Source of the DNA: CALCZU01 sp964396165
GTDB taxonomy: Bacteria; Bdellovibrionota; FAC87; UBA2466
Assembly (NCBI GenBank): GCA_964396165.1
Contig: CAYNEF010000032.1
Coordinates: forward strand, 1 to 40,586
Direction of reading: 5' to 3'
Length of the DNA stretch: 40,586 bases
Below, one piece after another: positions 23,626 through 32,825 of this stretch. The position numbers were made by a program, and so were the translations under genes. Positions within the stretch are counted from its first letter, which is position 1. The number at the start of each line of letters is the position of its first letter. The notes beneath the pieces are model-generated. The model was not told the DNA's origin and did not search any database. It worked only from the letters and a program-made list of their open reading frames with translations.

Positions 23626-26600
23626 GCATTCTCCTCAAGGCCAACGCTAAAGTAGCTGGCTTCACTGTGGTGAAAGACAAGGGCCGAAACGCTTGCTTCT
23701 GGATCCATCATAAAGCCGTCCGTTAATTCGACCCCGATTTCCGTTGGGTTTAAGAGCTCCCAAAGAATCGTTTGATCATCTAGTCGCGGACAAGCAGGAT
23801 AGCCAAAGGAGTAACGCTTTCCGTGGTATTTCGCCTGAAAACGCTCGAGCATGGTGATATCCAGTTTATCTTCATATCCCCACATTTTTCGAATCTGCGA
23901 ATGCAAGTATTCCGCATAAGCTTCAGCTGATTCCATCGCAAGCGCTTGCAAGATGTGAGATTTTAAATAGTCCCCGCGGTTTTTAAACTGCTCGGCCATT
24001 TCCCGAACACCTTTACCTACTGTCACTACAAAAGCCGCCAGACTGTCTTTTAAATCTTGCGGCGACGGTGTTGCAGAAGAAGTAGGGGCCAGATAATCCG
24101 CAAGACTTAAACCATCTTCTTTGTTTTGTCGGGGGAACTCGATGGTTTTTACTTGAGTGCCATTTGCAAGAAACGCCGTATTGCCAAAACTTCCTGCATG
24201 AAAGAATTGGAAGACTGCTTGCGGGTGCATGAATTCCGTTCCTCTGAATTCTTCTTTCATGTCTTCTACTGCTTGAAGAATTTTAAAGGCTTTTGGATCT
24301 TCTGCTTCAATCTCACGCATTGCAGTTTGTGAGTTTGTTGTGAGTTTTCTTACAATATGCCCTTGTATGCCAAGATGGCGGCCCAGAAGCATCATAGGGT
24401 TGATGTAATTCCAAATTTGATCAATCGGCGTATTTTTTAAAATATGCTTTTGAAAATCTGGTGCGTTAGGAAGCGTAGAAAGCACAGTGACTTTAGAAGA
24501 TCGTTTTGTCGATACGTTGGGAGCTGCTTTTGGTTTATCAGGTACACTTGATAGTAGTGCACGTTTTCTTGCAAGATCGGATTTTAAAACTTCCAACGTT
24601 TCCGAGTTTACAATTTTCTTTGCAAGCTCTAGCCCGCTCATCGCATCATTCGCATAGGCCACAGTCCCTTGGTATGCCGGCGCAATTTGCTTATTCACAA
24701 AATTTTCAGACAGTGCGGCACCACCCACAAGCATCGGGGGGAAACTTCCAGACTTAGATAAGTCGTCTGCCGTAATCACCATTTGCTGAGCGGATTTCAC
24801 AAGCAAGCCCGATAATCCAATGATATCCGGATTGTGTTCTTTAACCGCTTTAATAAGTTGTTCAGGTGGGATTTTAATCCCCAGATTGATTACCTGAAAA
24901 CCATTATTGGCAAAAATAATTTCGACAAGATTTTTACCAATGTCATGCACGTCGCCTTTTACCGTCGCAAGAACGACTTTTCCGCGAGAACTGGTTTCGG
25001 ACTTCTCCATAAAAGGTTCTAGATGCGAAACGGCAAATTTCATCGCTTCAGCAGATTGTAAAACTTCCGCCACAATCAGCTGGTTTTTATTAAAAAGTCT
25101 TCCCACTTCGTCCATCCCTTTCATTAAAGGGCCGTTGATGACTTCCAGTGGTTTTAACGTTTTCAATGCTTCATTTAAATCGTCAATCAAACCGTCTTTG
25201 GATCCTTCAATAATGTATTGAGGGATTCTGTCCATTAAAGGCAATGAGGATTTAGATTCTTTAGCGACAACTTTTTTTGTTCTGAAATGCGCTGCAAATG
25301 CTGCTACCGGATCTTCTCCTCTGTTGTAGAGCAAGTCCTCAGAAAGCTTTCTTTCTATTTCGGGAATAGAAGCGTACCGCTCGAGCTTCTCCGCGTTTAC
25401 AATCGCAAGATCAAGTCCTGCTTGTACGCAATGGTATAAGAAAACAGAATTTAAAACTTCACGTCCAGCGTTCGGCAGTCCAAAGCTCACGTTAGAAACG
25501 CCTAAAACTACTTTTGTCTCGGGGAAACGCTGTTTTACAAGACGTATCCCTTCTATAGTTTCTACGGCTGATCCCACATATTGTGCATCGCCAGTTGCAC
25601 AAGGAAAGACAAGTACGTCCCAATAAATATCAGAAGGGGAAAGTCCCCATTTTTCAGTGAGGATTTTGTAAGACTTTTCTGCGATTTCAAGTTTCCGCTG
25701 ACGGCTAACTCCCATTCCTTGAATCGGATCGTCGTCGATTGTTCCCACAACGACAGCGGCACCAAATTCTTTTACTAATGGCAGAACTTTGTCATAGCGT
25801 TCGTCGCCGTCTTCTAGATTGATGGAATTGATGAGCGCTTTACCCTGGCTATAAGTCAGCGCCATTGCGATAACTTTCTCATCTGTGGAATCGATCATGA
25901 GAGGGACGCGAATTTTTTTTACTACAATCTCAAGAAACTTTTTTACGTCCTCAAATTCATTGCGATCGGGGTTAGCAAGACAGATGTCAATTATGTGTGC
26001 GCCGGATTTAACCTGGGCTTTTGCGACTTCCGCAGCTTCATCAAATTTTTCTTCGCAGATAAGTTTTTTAAACTTCTTACTGCCAATAACGTTGGTACGT
26101 TCCCCGACAATTACCGGACGCATTTCGTCGGTAATTTCCAAGTAATCGACACCCGATACGACAGAATGCTTTTGCGGTTTTGCGACGTGTGGTTTTGCAG
26201 TAGCTGCGATTTTTACAAGTTCTTCCACATGGTGGTGGGTAGTGCCGCAGCAGCCTCCCAGTACATTCACCCATCCTTTTTCAATAAACCGGCTTAAGAC
26301 ATGTCCGACCATTTCGGGCGTTTCTAAATAACAGCCATTTTCATCTGGCAGTCCAGCATTGGGTACACAAGAGACAGGGAAGGGCGATAGTTCATTTAAA
26401 GATCGAATATGATCTGTCATGAACTCAGGACCCGTCGCGCAGTTAAGTCCCAGGTACAAAATATTTCGGTGCATGACACTAGTAAGAAGTGCTTCGATAC
26501 TTTGTCCGGCAAGCATCGTTCCCATGGGTTCAATAGTGACGGAAATAGCGACAGGCAATTCCATTTTTAATTCTTTAGAAAGTCTATCGACTCCGACAAG

Positions 26601-27128
26601 AGCAGCTTTTATATTTCTTGTGTCCTGACACGTTTCTAAAAGTAAATAATCCACGCCGCCTTCGATGAGGCCTTTGGATTGCTGGTAGAAATTTTCTGTT
26701 AACTCTTCGAATGTCGCTCCACCTGTTACACTGATTGCTTTTGTAGTGGGCCCGATGCTTCCTGCAACAAAACGCATTTTGTCTTTGGAGTATTTATCAC
26801 ACGCGCGGCGGGCAATTTGCGCAGCCTTTACGTTGATCTCATACGCTTTACTTCCGAGTTTATACTCTTCCATCACAAGCGGTGTAGCGCCAAACGTGTT
26901 TGTTTCGATAATATCGCAACCGGCTTTTAAATAATCCTCATGAATGCTTTCAATGACATCAGGCCGTGTAAGAATCAGATTTTCATTACAACCTTCGAGT
27001 TCTTCGCCTCCAAAATCTTTTGCGGTTAAATTTTTTGCCTGAAGGGCAGTGCCCATTGCCCCATCTAGGACAAGAATGCGTTTTGCCAATTCTTCTTTTA
27101 GTTTTTGAACTCTTTTAATGTCTATCAA
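23622..27128 (-). CDS. metH: cobalamin-dependent methionine synthase
   Basis: MetH transfers a methyl group from methyltetrahydrofolate through cobalamin to homocysteine. The 1168-residue product has all four modules. These are the homocysteine domain (LDGAMGTAL near 20, zinc cysteines in GLNCATGPEF and GGCCGTT); the pterin domain (VGERTNVIGSKKF); the cobalamin domain with DVHDIGKN, where His728 is the lower axial ligand; and the C-terminal AdoMet-dependent reactivation domain (RYSFGYPACPRL, IGVELTDGFMMDPEASVS). The start codon is TTG at 27128, following AAGGA at good spacing; no in-frame ATG is near. Only 67 bases separate it from divergent ribD, and no cobalamin or SAM riboswitch fits there. 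Confidence 0.96.
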   Translation of the reverse strand: MIDIKRVQKLKEELAKRILVLDGAMGTALQAKNLTAKDFGGEELEGCNENLILTRPDVIESIHEDYLKAGCDIIETNTFGATPLVMEEYKLGSKAYEINVKAAQIARRACDKYSKDKMRFVAGSIGPTTKAISVTGGATFEELTENFYQQSKGLIEGGVDYLLLETCQDTRNIKAALVGVDRLSKELKMELPVAISVTIEPMGTMLAGQSIEALLTSVMHRNILYLGLNCATGPEFMTDHIRSLNELSPFPVSCVPNAGLPDENGCYLETPEMVGHVLSRFIEKGWVNVLGGCCGTTHHHVEELVKIAATAKPHVAKPQKHSVVSGVDYLEITDEMRPVIVGERTNVIGSKKFKKLICEEKFDEAAEVAKAQVKSGAHIIDICLANPDRNEFEDVKKFLEIVVKKIRVPLMIDSTDEKVIAMALTYSQGKALINSINLEDGDERYDKVLPLVKEFGAAVVVGTIDDDPIQGMGVSRQRKLEIAEKSYKILTEKWGLSPSDIYWDVLVFPCATGDAQYVGSAVETIEGIRLVKQRFPETKVVLGVSNVSFGLPNAGREVLNSVFLYHCVQAGLDLAIVNAEKLERYASIPEIERKLSEDLLYNRGEDPVAAFAAHFRTKKVVAKESKSSLPLMDRIPQYIIEGSKDGLIDDLNEALKTLKPLEVINGPLMKGMDEVGRLFNKNQLIVAEVLQSAEAMKFAVSHLEPFMEKSETSSRGKVVLATVKGDVHDIGKNLVEIIFANNGFQVINLGIKIPPEQLIKAVKEHNPDIIGLSGLLVKSAQQMVITADDLSKSGSFPPMLVGGAALSENFVNKQIAPAYQGTVAYANDAMSGLELAKKIVNSETLEVLKSDLARKRALLSSVPDKPKAAPNVSTKRSSKVTVLSTLPNAPDFQKHILKNTPIDQIWNYINPMMLLGRHLGIQGHIVRKLTTNSQTAMREIEAEDPKAFKILQAVEDMKEEFRGTEFMHPQAVFQFFHAGSFGNTAFLANGTQVKTIEFPRQNKEDGLSLADYLAPTSSATPSPQDLKDSLAAFVVTVGKGVREMAEQFKNRGDYLKSHILQALAMESAEAYAEYLHSQIRKMWGYEDKLDITMLERFQAKYHGKRYSFGYPACPRLDDQTILWELLNPTEIGVELTDGFMMDPEASVSALVFHHSEASYFSVGLEENA

Positions 27129-27195
27129 TTTAAGTTTTCCTTTAGAGTTTCAATTTAGCTCAACTTGAGAGAAACTAGGAGAAACTTTTTGGTTA

Positions 27196-28179
27196 ATGCA
27201 CTGCAATATGAATGAAAATGAAAAGCACCTGGAAGAAGCGGTTTTAGAGGCAAAAAAGCGCTTGGGTTTCACCGAGCCTAACCCCGCTGTCGGCGCAATC
27301 CTGGTAAAGAATGGCACCGTGTTATCTCGAGGTTTTCACAAAGGTGCCGGAGAACCGCATGCAGAAGTGGAAGCTTTAAAAGGCGTCTCTCAAAGTGAAT
27401 CTGAGGGGAGCACTCTTTATGTGACGCTTGAACCCTGTTGCCATCACGGCAGAACACCTCCGTGTACAGATTTGATTGTTCAACGCGCGATTCATAAAGT
27501 GGTCTTTGGCGCGTTTGACCCGAACCCGCTTGTGAAAGGCAATGGGTGTGAAATATTAAAATCCCATAATATCGAAGTGGAACAGTGTACTACCGAAAGT
27601 GTAAAAGAATTGTACCGTGCGTACACGCATTGGCAGTTAACCAAACGTCCTTATGTCACTTTAAAAATTGCTATCAGCAAAGATGGAAAAATCGCGGGGC
27701 GAAGTGGAGCGCGAGTAAAACTGACTTGTGAAGAAACCGACATATTTACTCATCAGATGCGGCGCGACTCATCCGCGATTTTAACGACAGCAAAAACTGT
27801 GAACACAGACGATCCGCTTTTTGATTGTAGGTTGGTCAGTACGGACAAGAAAAAAATCTTTGTCGTACAACGTCAAACACCACTGAAAAAAAATCTAAAA
27901 ATATTTCAGTCGGCAAGTGAAGTGTGTGTGCTTTCTGATAACGCTCTTTTTAAAACGCTGGGCGAAAAAGGATTGCATTCCCTTTGGGTAGAGGCGGGAG
28001 CCACCTTTTCTAAATATTTGTTAGAGAGTAAATTAGTCGATTGTTTATTCGTTTACGAGTCGCCTGTCATTGTAGGCGAGGGAATTTCTTTCGCACTCAA
28101 TCAAGACTTGTTTTCTTCTTTTCATTCTTACCGCGAATTCAAATCTGGTTCGGATCTCATCAAAAGATACAGCGTATAA
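27196..28179 (+). CDS. ribD: bifunctional riboflavin deaminase/reductase RibD
   Basis: RibD carries out the second and third steps of riboflavin synthesis. The 327-residue product has the N-terminal deaminase (to about 145) with zinc motif PHAEVEA (His55, Glu57) and EPCCHHGRTPPC (Cys81, Cys90). The C-terminal reductase begins YVTLKIAISKDGKIAG and includes WVEAGATFSKYLL. It is somewhat shorter than the usual 360-370 residues, mainly in the reductase. The start could be the ATG at 27196 or 27208; an AGGAG lies rather far upstream. The other rib genes are not next to it in this window. Confidence 0.92.
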   Translation: MHCNMNENEKHLEEAVLEAKKRLGFTEPNPAVGAILVKNGTVLSRGFHKGAGEPHAEVEALKGVSQSESEGSTLYVTLEPCCHHGRTPPCTDLIVQRAIHKVVFGAFDPNPLVKGNGCEILKSHNIEVEQCTTESVKELYRAYTHWQLTKRPYVTLKIAISKDGKIAGRSGARVKLTCEETDIFTHQMRRDSSAILTTAKTVNTDDPLFDCRLVSTDKKKIFVVQRQTPLKKNLKIFQSASEVCVLSDNALFKTLGEKGLHSLWVEAGATFSKYLLESKLVDCLFVYESPVIVGEGISFALNQDLFSSFHSYREFKSGSDLIKRYSV

Positions 28180-28303
28180 TTTTTTAATAGAAGAGTTGCG
28201 TTGCGTTAGTGTTCTTTTCGAAAGGGCACTGCGTCCTATTTCGTGCTCAACTTCAAGAGCGAAGCTACCGAAAAGATAGTACAAGATAAAGGTGAGATAA
28301 ATC

Positions 28304-30130
28304 GTGTCCAATACATTAAAATTACAAGAAAATTCATCCGATCAAGAAGCCGCAAAAAAACTCCACAGTCTTTTTGAAAAAGCACTCAGAAAAGATCCGG
28401 ATGCGATCAAAGAAATTAAAAAAAATCTCAACTGGGATGAAGAAAACACAGAATATTTTTTAGGACTTTTAAAAAAGTATTACTCTCCTGAAAAAAGAAA
28501 ATTGTGGATTTCAGAAGGCGGACGTTGCCCAGAAGGTTTTACAGAGACATTTCCTGCTTCTATCTTGCCACAAAAATTTGCCAATCTTTTGCCTGTCACC
28601 CAGTATAAAAAATTAGTAGAAGACAGTGCTCATTACCGCGCTCTTGCCACTAAATTAAGTGTACGCATTTGTAAATTGCATGCAGGTACCGGAACGAACG
28701 TTTTAAGAAAAGACTACTTAGCAGAGCATTTGGACATTAATCCAAAATTTGCTCGCCCTCGCGCAAAAAGTACTGATTTGTTTTTAAATCTCAAAGGCGC
28801 AGATGATAAACCTATCAGTCTTGCCGAAGCGCAGATAGTCCAATTTTTTCAACTCGCTCGCACAGGAAGCTTTCACAAGATTGCGTACCAGGAACTAGTA
28901 AGCCGCGAAACACGCGATGCTCTAGAAAGTCTTTGGTACAAGAAAAGTTATTTTGACCCCAAGCAAAATTACAGCCAGTGTCTGATGAGTACTGAAGGCG
29001 TAAGAAGAATGAAGGAACTTTTGCAAGAACAAGTTCCCTGCTTGAATGAAAGCAATGTTCTCACAGCGGAAAGAACCGCTCCTGCAGGACATGGATTTTT
29101 TGCGTATTCTATCTTAAAAGAAATTTGCGAAGCTCCAGTGGATAGATGGAGTGTGATTGCGATTGGAAATGGAGAGGATTTAAGTTCTTCTCCTGATCCG
29201 TTGTCTGTCGCTTGGATGATGGAAAACCATATTCCTATTGCGATGGTCACAACTGAAAAAACGGTGCGCGATTCCAAAGGCGGACAAATTTCACTCGCAG
29301 TTCCAAAAAATGATTCCCCTTTTGCGACTATTATTGAACAGGCGCAAGCAATGCAATCGCGTCAAGATAAATTGTTTGAAGCGTTAGGTGTCACGAAGGG
29401 TGAAAAAGCACTTTTCAACACGAACCTTGTTCTTTTAAACGTAGATCTTTTAAGAAAAATGCTGCGTCCCCTTGCAGAAGAAAATAAAGAAGCTTTCTGG
29501 AATGCCGTTGCACCGGATTTGATTGAAAACGTAAAATCCCAAAAAGATGCTAACAACACAGCACACCGCTTCGTACAGTTAGAAGGCGCGATGGGAAGCT
29601 TGTGGTTGAATCTGGATAAGTACTACCGCAAGGTGAAAAATCAGCCTTTGGTACATTTTTTAAATACCTCTCAATCAGAACGACTGAATTTTTATTGCCC
29701 TGTGAAAGTCGCAACGGATCATTTGCTACAGTTTCACTCTGACAGATTTGTTCTGGATAAGTATTCCTTTAAACTTCTCAATCAGTCTGAAGGTGATTCT
29801 CCTGAGATTCTTTTGATTGGAACTGAGAAAAAGCCAACGTACTACCAAGAGCTGAAAACGTTGCTCCATGCTTTTGAAGGGGCAAGTTTAAGAGAACTAA
29901 AAGACTTGCATGTAAAAGGTCTCTTTCTCTTTAAGGGCATTACCTTCAGTGGCCATGTGTACGTAGAAAACAGAAGTGCTGACGTTGTTACACTGCGCGA
30001 TGTGCTGAAAGACCACCCCGAGCTTGTGAAAAATGACTCTGTTTATCTAGAAAACCTCATCGTGAAAGTGTCTGAAACGAAGACTGTCACGATTGAGTCA
30101 TTTATCTCTCGACAAAAGCAAGCCGCTTAA
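28304..30130 (+). CDS. UDPGP-family (eukaryotic-type UTP-glucose-1-phosphate uridylyltransferase-like) protein, degenerate loop
   Basis: The 608-residue product matches the UDPGP family along its length. Family-like segments are IGNGEDLSSSPDPLSV (about 285), MVTTEKTVRDSKGGQI (about 315), FNTNLVLLNVDLLRKML (about 370), QLEGAMGSLWLNL (about 420) and LNFYCPVKVATDHLL (about 465). A C-terminal beta-helix-like region follows. In active enzymes the nucleotide loop reads like GGLGTxxGxxGPK. Here it is KLHAGTGTNVLRKDYL (124-139), with the Lys possibly shifted to 155 in RAKS after an insertion. Activity is therefore uncertain. The GTG start at 28304 has a good AAGGTGAG site, and no ATG competes. The next gene follows 18 bases later. 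Confidence 0.7.
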   Translation: MSNTLKLQENSSDQEAAKKLHSLFEKALRKDPDAIKEIKKNLNWDEENTEYFLGLLKKYYSPEKRKLWISEGGRCPEGFTETFPASILPQKFANLLPVTQYKKLVEDSAHYRALATKLSVRICKLHAGTGTNVLRKDYLAEHLDINPKFARPRAKSTDLFLNLKGADDKPISLAEAQIVQFFQLARTGSFHKIAYQELVSRETRDALESLWYKKSYFDPKQNYSQCLMSTEGVRRMKELLQEQVPCLNESNVLTAERTAPAGHGFFAYSILKEICEAPVDRWSVIAIGNGEDLSSSPDPLSVAWMMENHIPIAMVTTEKTVRDSKGGQISLAVPKNDSPFATIIEQAQAMQSRQDKLFEALGVTKGEKALFNTNLVLLNVDLLRKMLRPLAEENKEAFWNAVAPDLIENVKSQKDANNTAHRFVQLEGAMGSLWLNLDKYYRKVKNQPLVHFLNTSQSERLNFYCPVKVATDHLLQFHSDRFVLDKYSFKLLNQSEGDSPEILLIGTEKKPTYYQELKTLLHAFEGASLRELKDLHVKGLFLFKGITFSGHVYVENRSADVVTLRDVLKDHPELVKNDSVYLENLIVKVSETKTVTIESFISRQKQAA

Positions 30131-30148
30131 GCCAATCTATCTATCCGT

Positions 30149-30943
30149 ATGCCTTACTTGCAAACAAAGGGTGCCGAGATCTATTATGAGCTTCTGGGCG
30201 AAACAGGCCCCGTACTTACTTTTGTTTGTGGCATCACAAGAACTCTCGAAGACTTTCGAAATTACTCCAGACGTCTAATCCCCTTGGGCTACCGCGTACT
30301 TTTGTTTGATAACAGAGGTGCTGGAAAAACTCGCGCACATGATCCTTTTACATTAAAAGAGATGGCAGAAGACATCGTTTCTCTTTGGAAGGAAGTGCAG
30401 TGCGATGAAGGGATTCTTATCGGGTTTTCTCTCGGTGGCATTATATCGGTACAAGCTGCGTTAGATTTTCCAGACAGGGTAAAAAAACTCATCGTTATTT
30501 CCTCTTCTTTATACCCTGAGTTTTTAAACCACGAAGTTTTGATCAGCGAGAAATCAACGGACGAACAGATAGAAGAGAGCATTCCTAAATATTTTTCCAA
30601 GAAATACCGGGACAAACACCTGATGTTTGTTTCTGCTTTTGCCAAGAAATTATTAAGAGAACAATACCAGTCGCAAATTCATGCAGGCGCCATGTTGCAA
30701 AGACGTGCGCTGGACGGAAATTCAATCTCAAAAAATGTATCTAAATTGCAAGTACCAGTTTTACTCGTGCATGGGACAGAGGATGAAGTCGTGGGGATCG
30801 GCTCAAGCCGAAAGGCTCAGCGTGAAATCTCGGGTTCTAAACTTGTGGAAATAGAAGGGGCAGGGCACATGCTGCTTGTCGAAGAGACAGAAAAACTCTT
30901 TTCGGTTCTGACTGATTATGTTTCTTCGTTGGCGTCCCAGTAG
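30149..30943 (+). CDS. alpha/beta-hydrolase fold protein
   Basis: The 264-residue protein has the standard alpha/beta-hydrolase layout. The nucleophile elbow is GFSLGG with Ser94. A likely acid is the Asp in VHGTEDEVVG near 214, and the His is in GAGHMLLVEE near 233. The strand FDNRGAGKT (53-61) is common in esterases and lactone or haloperoxidase-type relatives. Substrate is unknown. It lies 18 bases after the UDPGP-like gene and is probably co-transcribed. Its 3' end overlaps convergent lspA by 28 bases. Confidence 0.85.
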   Translation: MPYLQTKGAEIYYELLGETGPVLTFVCGITRTLEDFRNYSRRLIPLGYRVLLFDNRGAGKTRAHDPFTLKEMAEDIVSLWKEVQCDEGILIGFSLGGIISVQAALDFPDRVKKLIVISSSLYPEFLNHEVLISEKSTDEQIEESIPKYFSKKYRDKHLMFVSAFAKKLLREQYQSQIHAGAMLQRRALDGNSISKNVSKLQVPVLLVHGTEDEVVGIGSSRKAQREISGSKLVEIEGAGHMLLVEETEKLFSVLTDYVSSLASQ

Positions 30944-31464
30944 GCGGGATGCAACTGATCGGTAATGACTTTACCTTGGGATTTAAACCACAGACGGGTA
31001 AATCTTAAAATTAAAAGAGTAGCTCCCATGAGCAAAAGTAGATCTGCAAAGTTAAACGGCTGGCTCATGTTTTCTGTCCAGTCGATTCGGAAAGTATCAA
31101 TGACATGGCTTCGTAACCAGTGATCTAATAAATTGGAAGAACCGCCAGAAATCATCAGGGTGTAACCAAGTCGTTCAAAAAAACTTGTAAAATAAAAACG
31201 TTTTTTTGCAAGTAGCATCAGCATGAATAAAAGAAACAGGGGCCAATACAATGTATAGGCTTCGATCTGGCCTATCGGGTAATGCGAATACTTCTCACCG
31301 ATGATTCCATAATTTCTGATGTGTGTGAGCCAAAATTTTTCCGTAATATAATAGGATTCTCCAAGAGGTAAAAATTTCGGCCACAGGAGTTTGATGAATT
31401 GATCTAAAAAGATGGCAACAATCGATAGGGCTAAGTACTTACGGTACCTTTTCAGAGTTTCCAT
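30916..31464 (-). CDS. lspA: lipoprotein signal peptidase (signal peptidase II)
   Basis: LspA cleaves the signal peptide of lipidated prolipoproteins in the inner membrane. The 182-residue protein has four hydrophobic helices. Family motifs are AIFLDQFIKL near 17-26, GGSSNLLDHWLRSHVIDTF (107-125) and FNFADLLLLMG (137-147). The catalytic aspartates should be Asp123 and Asp141. The usual R after NLxD is His here, and the Gly-Ala-x-x-Asn turn reads GGSSN, so it is a divergent member. The start ATG overlaps the stop of the 39-codon upstream gene (TAATG). The genome may hold another LspA; this cannot be judged from the window. Confidence 0.8.
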   Translation of the reverse strand: METLKRYRKYLALSIVAIFLDQFIKLLWPKFLPLGESYYITEKFWLTHIRNYGIIGEKYSHYPIGQIEAYTLYWPLFLLFMLMLLAKKRFYFTSFFERLGYTLMISGGSSNLLDHWLRSHVIDTFRIDWTENMSQPFNFADLLLLMGATLLILRFTRLWFKSQGKVITDQLHPAYWDANEET

Positions 31465-31583
31465 TAGCGAATTTTTTTTGCAGTTAAAGATTTAGGGCTT
31501 GGAGATATTTTACCACAGCGGGAGAGCATTCCGGTGGCCATGATTACGATAAAGATGCTTAATGTGGCGAGGCTTTTTCTCAT
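31464..31583 (-). CDS. 39-residue candidate small lipoprotein upstream of lspA
   Basis: On the minus strand an ATG at 31583 opens a 39-codon frame beginning MRKSLATLSIFIVIMATG. It continues through Cys23 in MLSRCGKISPSP and stops at 31464. It resembles tiny lipoproteins such as LptM (Lys/Arg start, hydrophobic core, then Cys-Gly-Lys and a Pro-containing tail). Arg at position -1 of the lipobox is not canonical, so lipidation is uncertain. The TAA shares its last base with the ATG of lspA, indicating translational coupling. Such a short frame could be fortuitous, but the charge-core-Cys pattern and the overlap argue for a gene. Confidence 0.5.
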   Translation of the reverse strand: MRKSLATLSIFIVIMATGMLSRCGKISPSPKSLTAKKIR

Positions 31584-31689
31584 AACTTCTCTATATGATA
31601 CTCTTCGGTAATATGGCGAAATTGCTAAAGGATTTTTGTTTGATTTAAGTTGTTGAAATTAAAAGCATTTATAGTAGACTCGCCGCCAA

Positions 31690-32823
31690 ATGAACAGAAT
31701 GGATATAAAGCCGGTTTCCAGCCCCAGTGCGGTCGAAGAGCTTTCTAGCATCAAACAGGCGCTCGACGTTGCAGCGATCGTTGCTATCACCGATGAGAAG
31801 GGCAATATCATTCATGCAAATGACAAGTTTTGCGAAATATCGAAATACTCCCGCGAAGAATTACTGGGAAAAAACCACCGCATTATCAATTCAGGTTTTC
31901 ACCCCAAAGAATTTTTTATCGAAATGTGGAAAACTATTTCTTCAGGACAGGTATGGGAAAACGAAATCTGCAACCGCGCTAAAGATGGCTCTATCTACTG
32001 GGTGAATACCTGCATTATTCCCTTTTTAAATGAAAATAAAAAACCCTATCAGTACGTTTCGATTAGCTATGAAATCACAGCGCGAAAAGAAGCGGAAAGA
32101 AAGTTAAAAGTGTATGCAGATAAGCTGGAAAAGAGTAATCGGGAGCTAGAAAATTTTGCCTCTATTGCAGCACACGACTTACAAGAGCCTTTACGAAAAG
32201 TGCTCGCCTTTTCCGATAGGCTGATTTCCCGCTTTTCCGAGCAGCTACCCGAAGATGCAAAAAACTATCTTGAAAGAATTGGCGCTTCTTCAAAAAGAAT
32301 GCAGACTTTAATCGATGACTTGCTTACCTATTCCCGCGTTTCTACGAAGGGAGATTTTTTTGCAAAGGTAGACTTGAATAAAGTGCTATCCGACGTCTTG
32401 TCTGATTTGGAAATCAGAATTGAAAGAACAAGTGCAAAGATAGAAACAAAAAACTTACCCATAATCGATGCCGATGAAGTTCAGATGCGGCAGCTATTTC
32501 AAAATCTGATAGGCAATGCCTTAAAATTTCACAAAAAAGATTTACTGCCGCTGATCCTGGTTTCTGCCGCTGACAACATCAAGAATGTAGTGATCAGCAT
32601 CAAAGACAATGGGATTGGTTTTGAAGAAAAGTATCTAGATCGTATTTTTTCCATCTTTCAACGCTTGCACGGAAAAAGTGAGTATGAAGGAAACGGAGTG
32701 GGCCTAGCAGTCTGTCGACGTATTATCGACAGGCACCAGGGAAGTATTACGGCCAAGAGCGCTCCCGGACAAGGGGCAGAGTTTTTGGTTACATTGCCTA
32801 AAAAGCATAAAAGTGAGGTGTGA
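31690..32823 (+). CDS. PAS-domain sensor histidine kinase
   Basis: The 377-residue protein has no membrane segment, so it is probably cytoplasmic. A PAS domain lies at about 22-135, with ANDKFCEISKYSREELLGKN and a C-terminal PAC region YVSISYEITARKEAE. A short coiled coil leads to HisKA with phosphoacceptor His162 in AAHDLQEPLRK. The HATPase has the N box QNLIGNALKFH and G boxes KDNGIGFE and GNGVGLAVCRRI. The HDLQEPLR form is typical of phytochrome-like or Rcp-coupled kinases, and a single-domain receiver follows directly. A -10-like TATAGT lies at 31670-31675. Confidence 0.92.
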   Translation: MNRMDIKPVSSPSAVEELSSIKQALDVAAIVAITDEKGNIIHANDKFCEISKYSREELLGKNHRIINSGFHPKEFFIEMWKTISSGQVWENEICNRAKDGSIYWVNTCIIPFLNENKKPYQYVSISYEITARKEAERKLKVYADKLEKSNRELENFASIAAHDLQEPLRKVLAFSDRLISRFSEQLPEDAKNYLERIGASSKRMQTLIDDLLTYSRVSTKGDFFAKVDLNKVLSDVLSDLEIRIERTSAKIETKNLPIIDADEVQMRQLFQNLIGNALKFHKKDLLPLILVSAADNIKNVVISIKDNGIGFEEKYLDRIFSIFQRLHGKSEYEGNGVGLAVCRRIIDRHQGSITAKSAPGQGAEFLVTLPKKHKSEV

Positions 32824-32825
32824 CG

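Noticed and set aside
27129..27195. Cobalamin or SAM riboswitch before metH
   Set aside because: Only 67 bases separate metH from divergent ribD, too short for these riboswitches, and no characteristic box or stem was seen.
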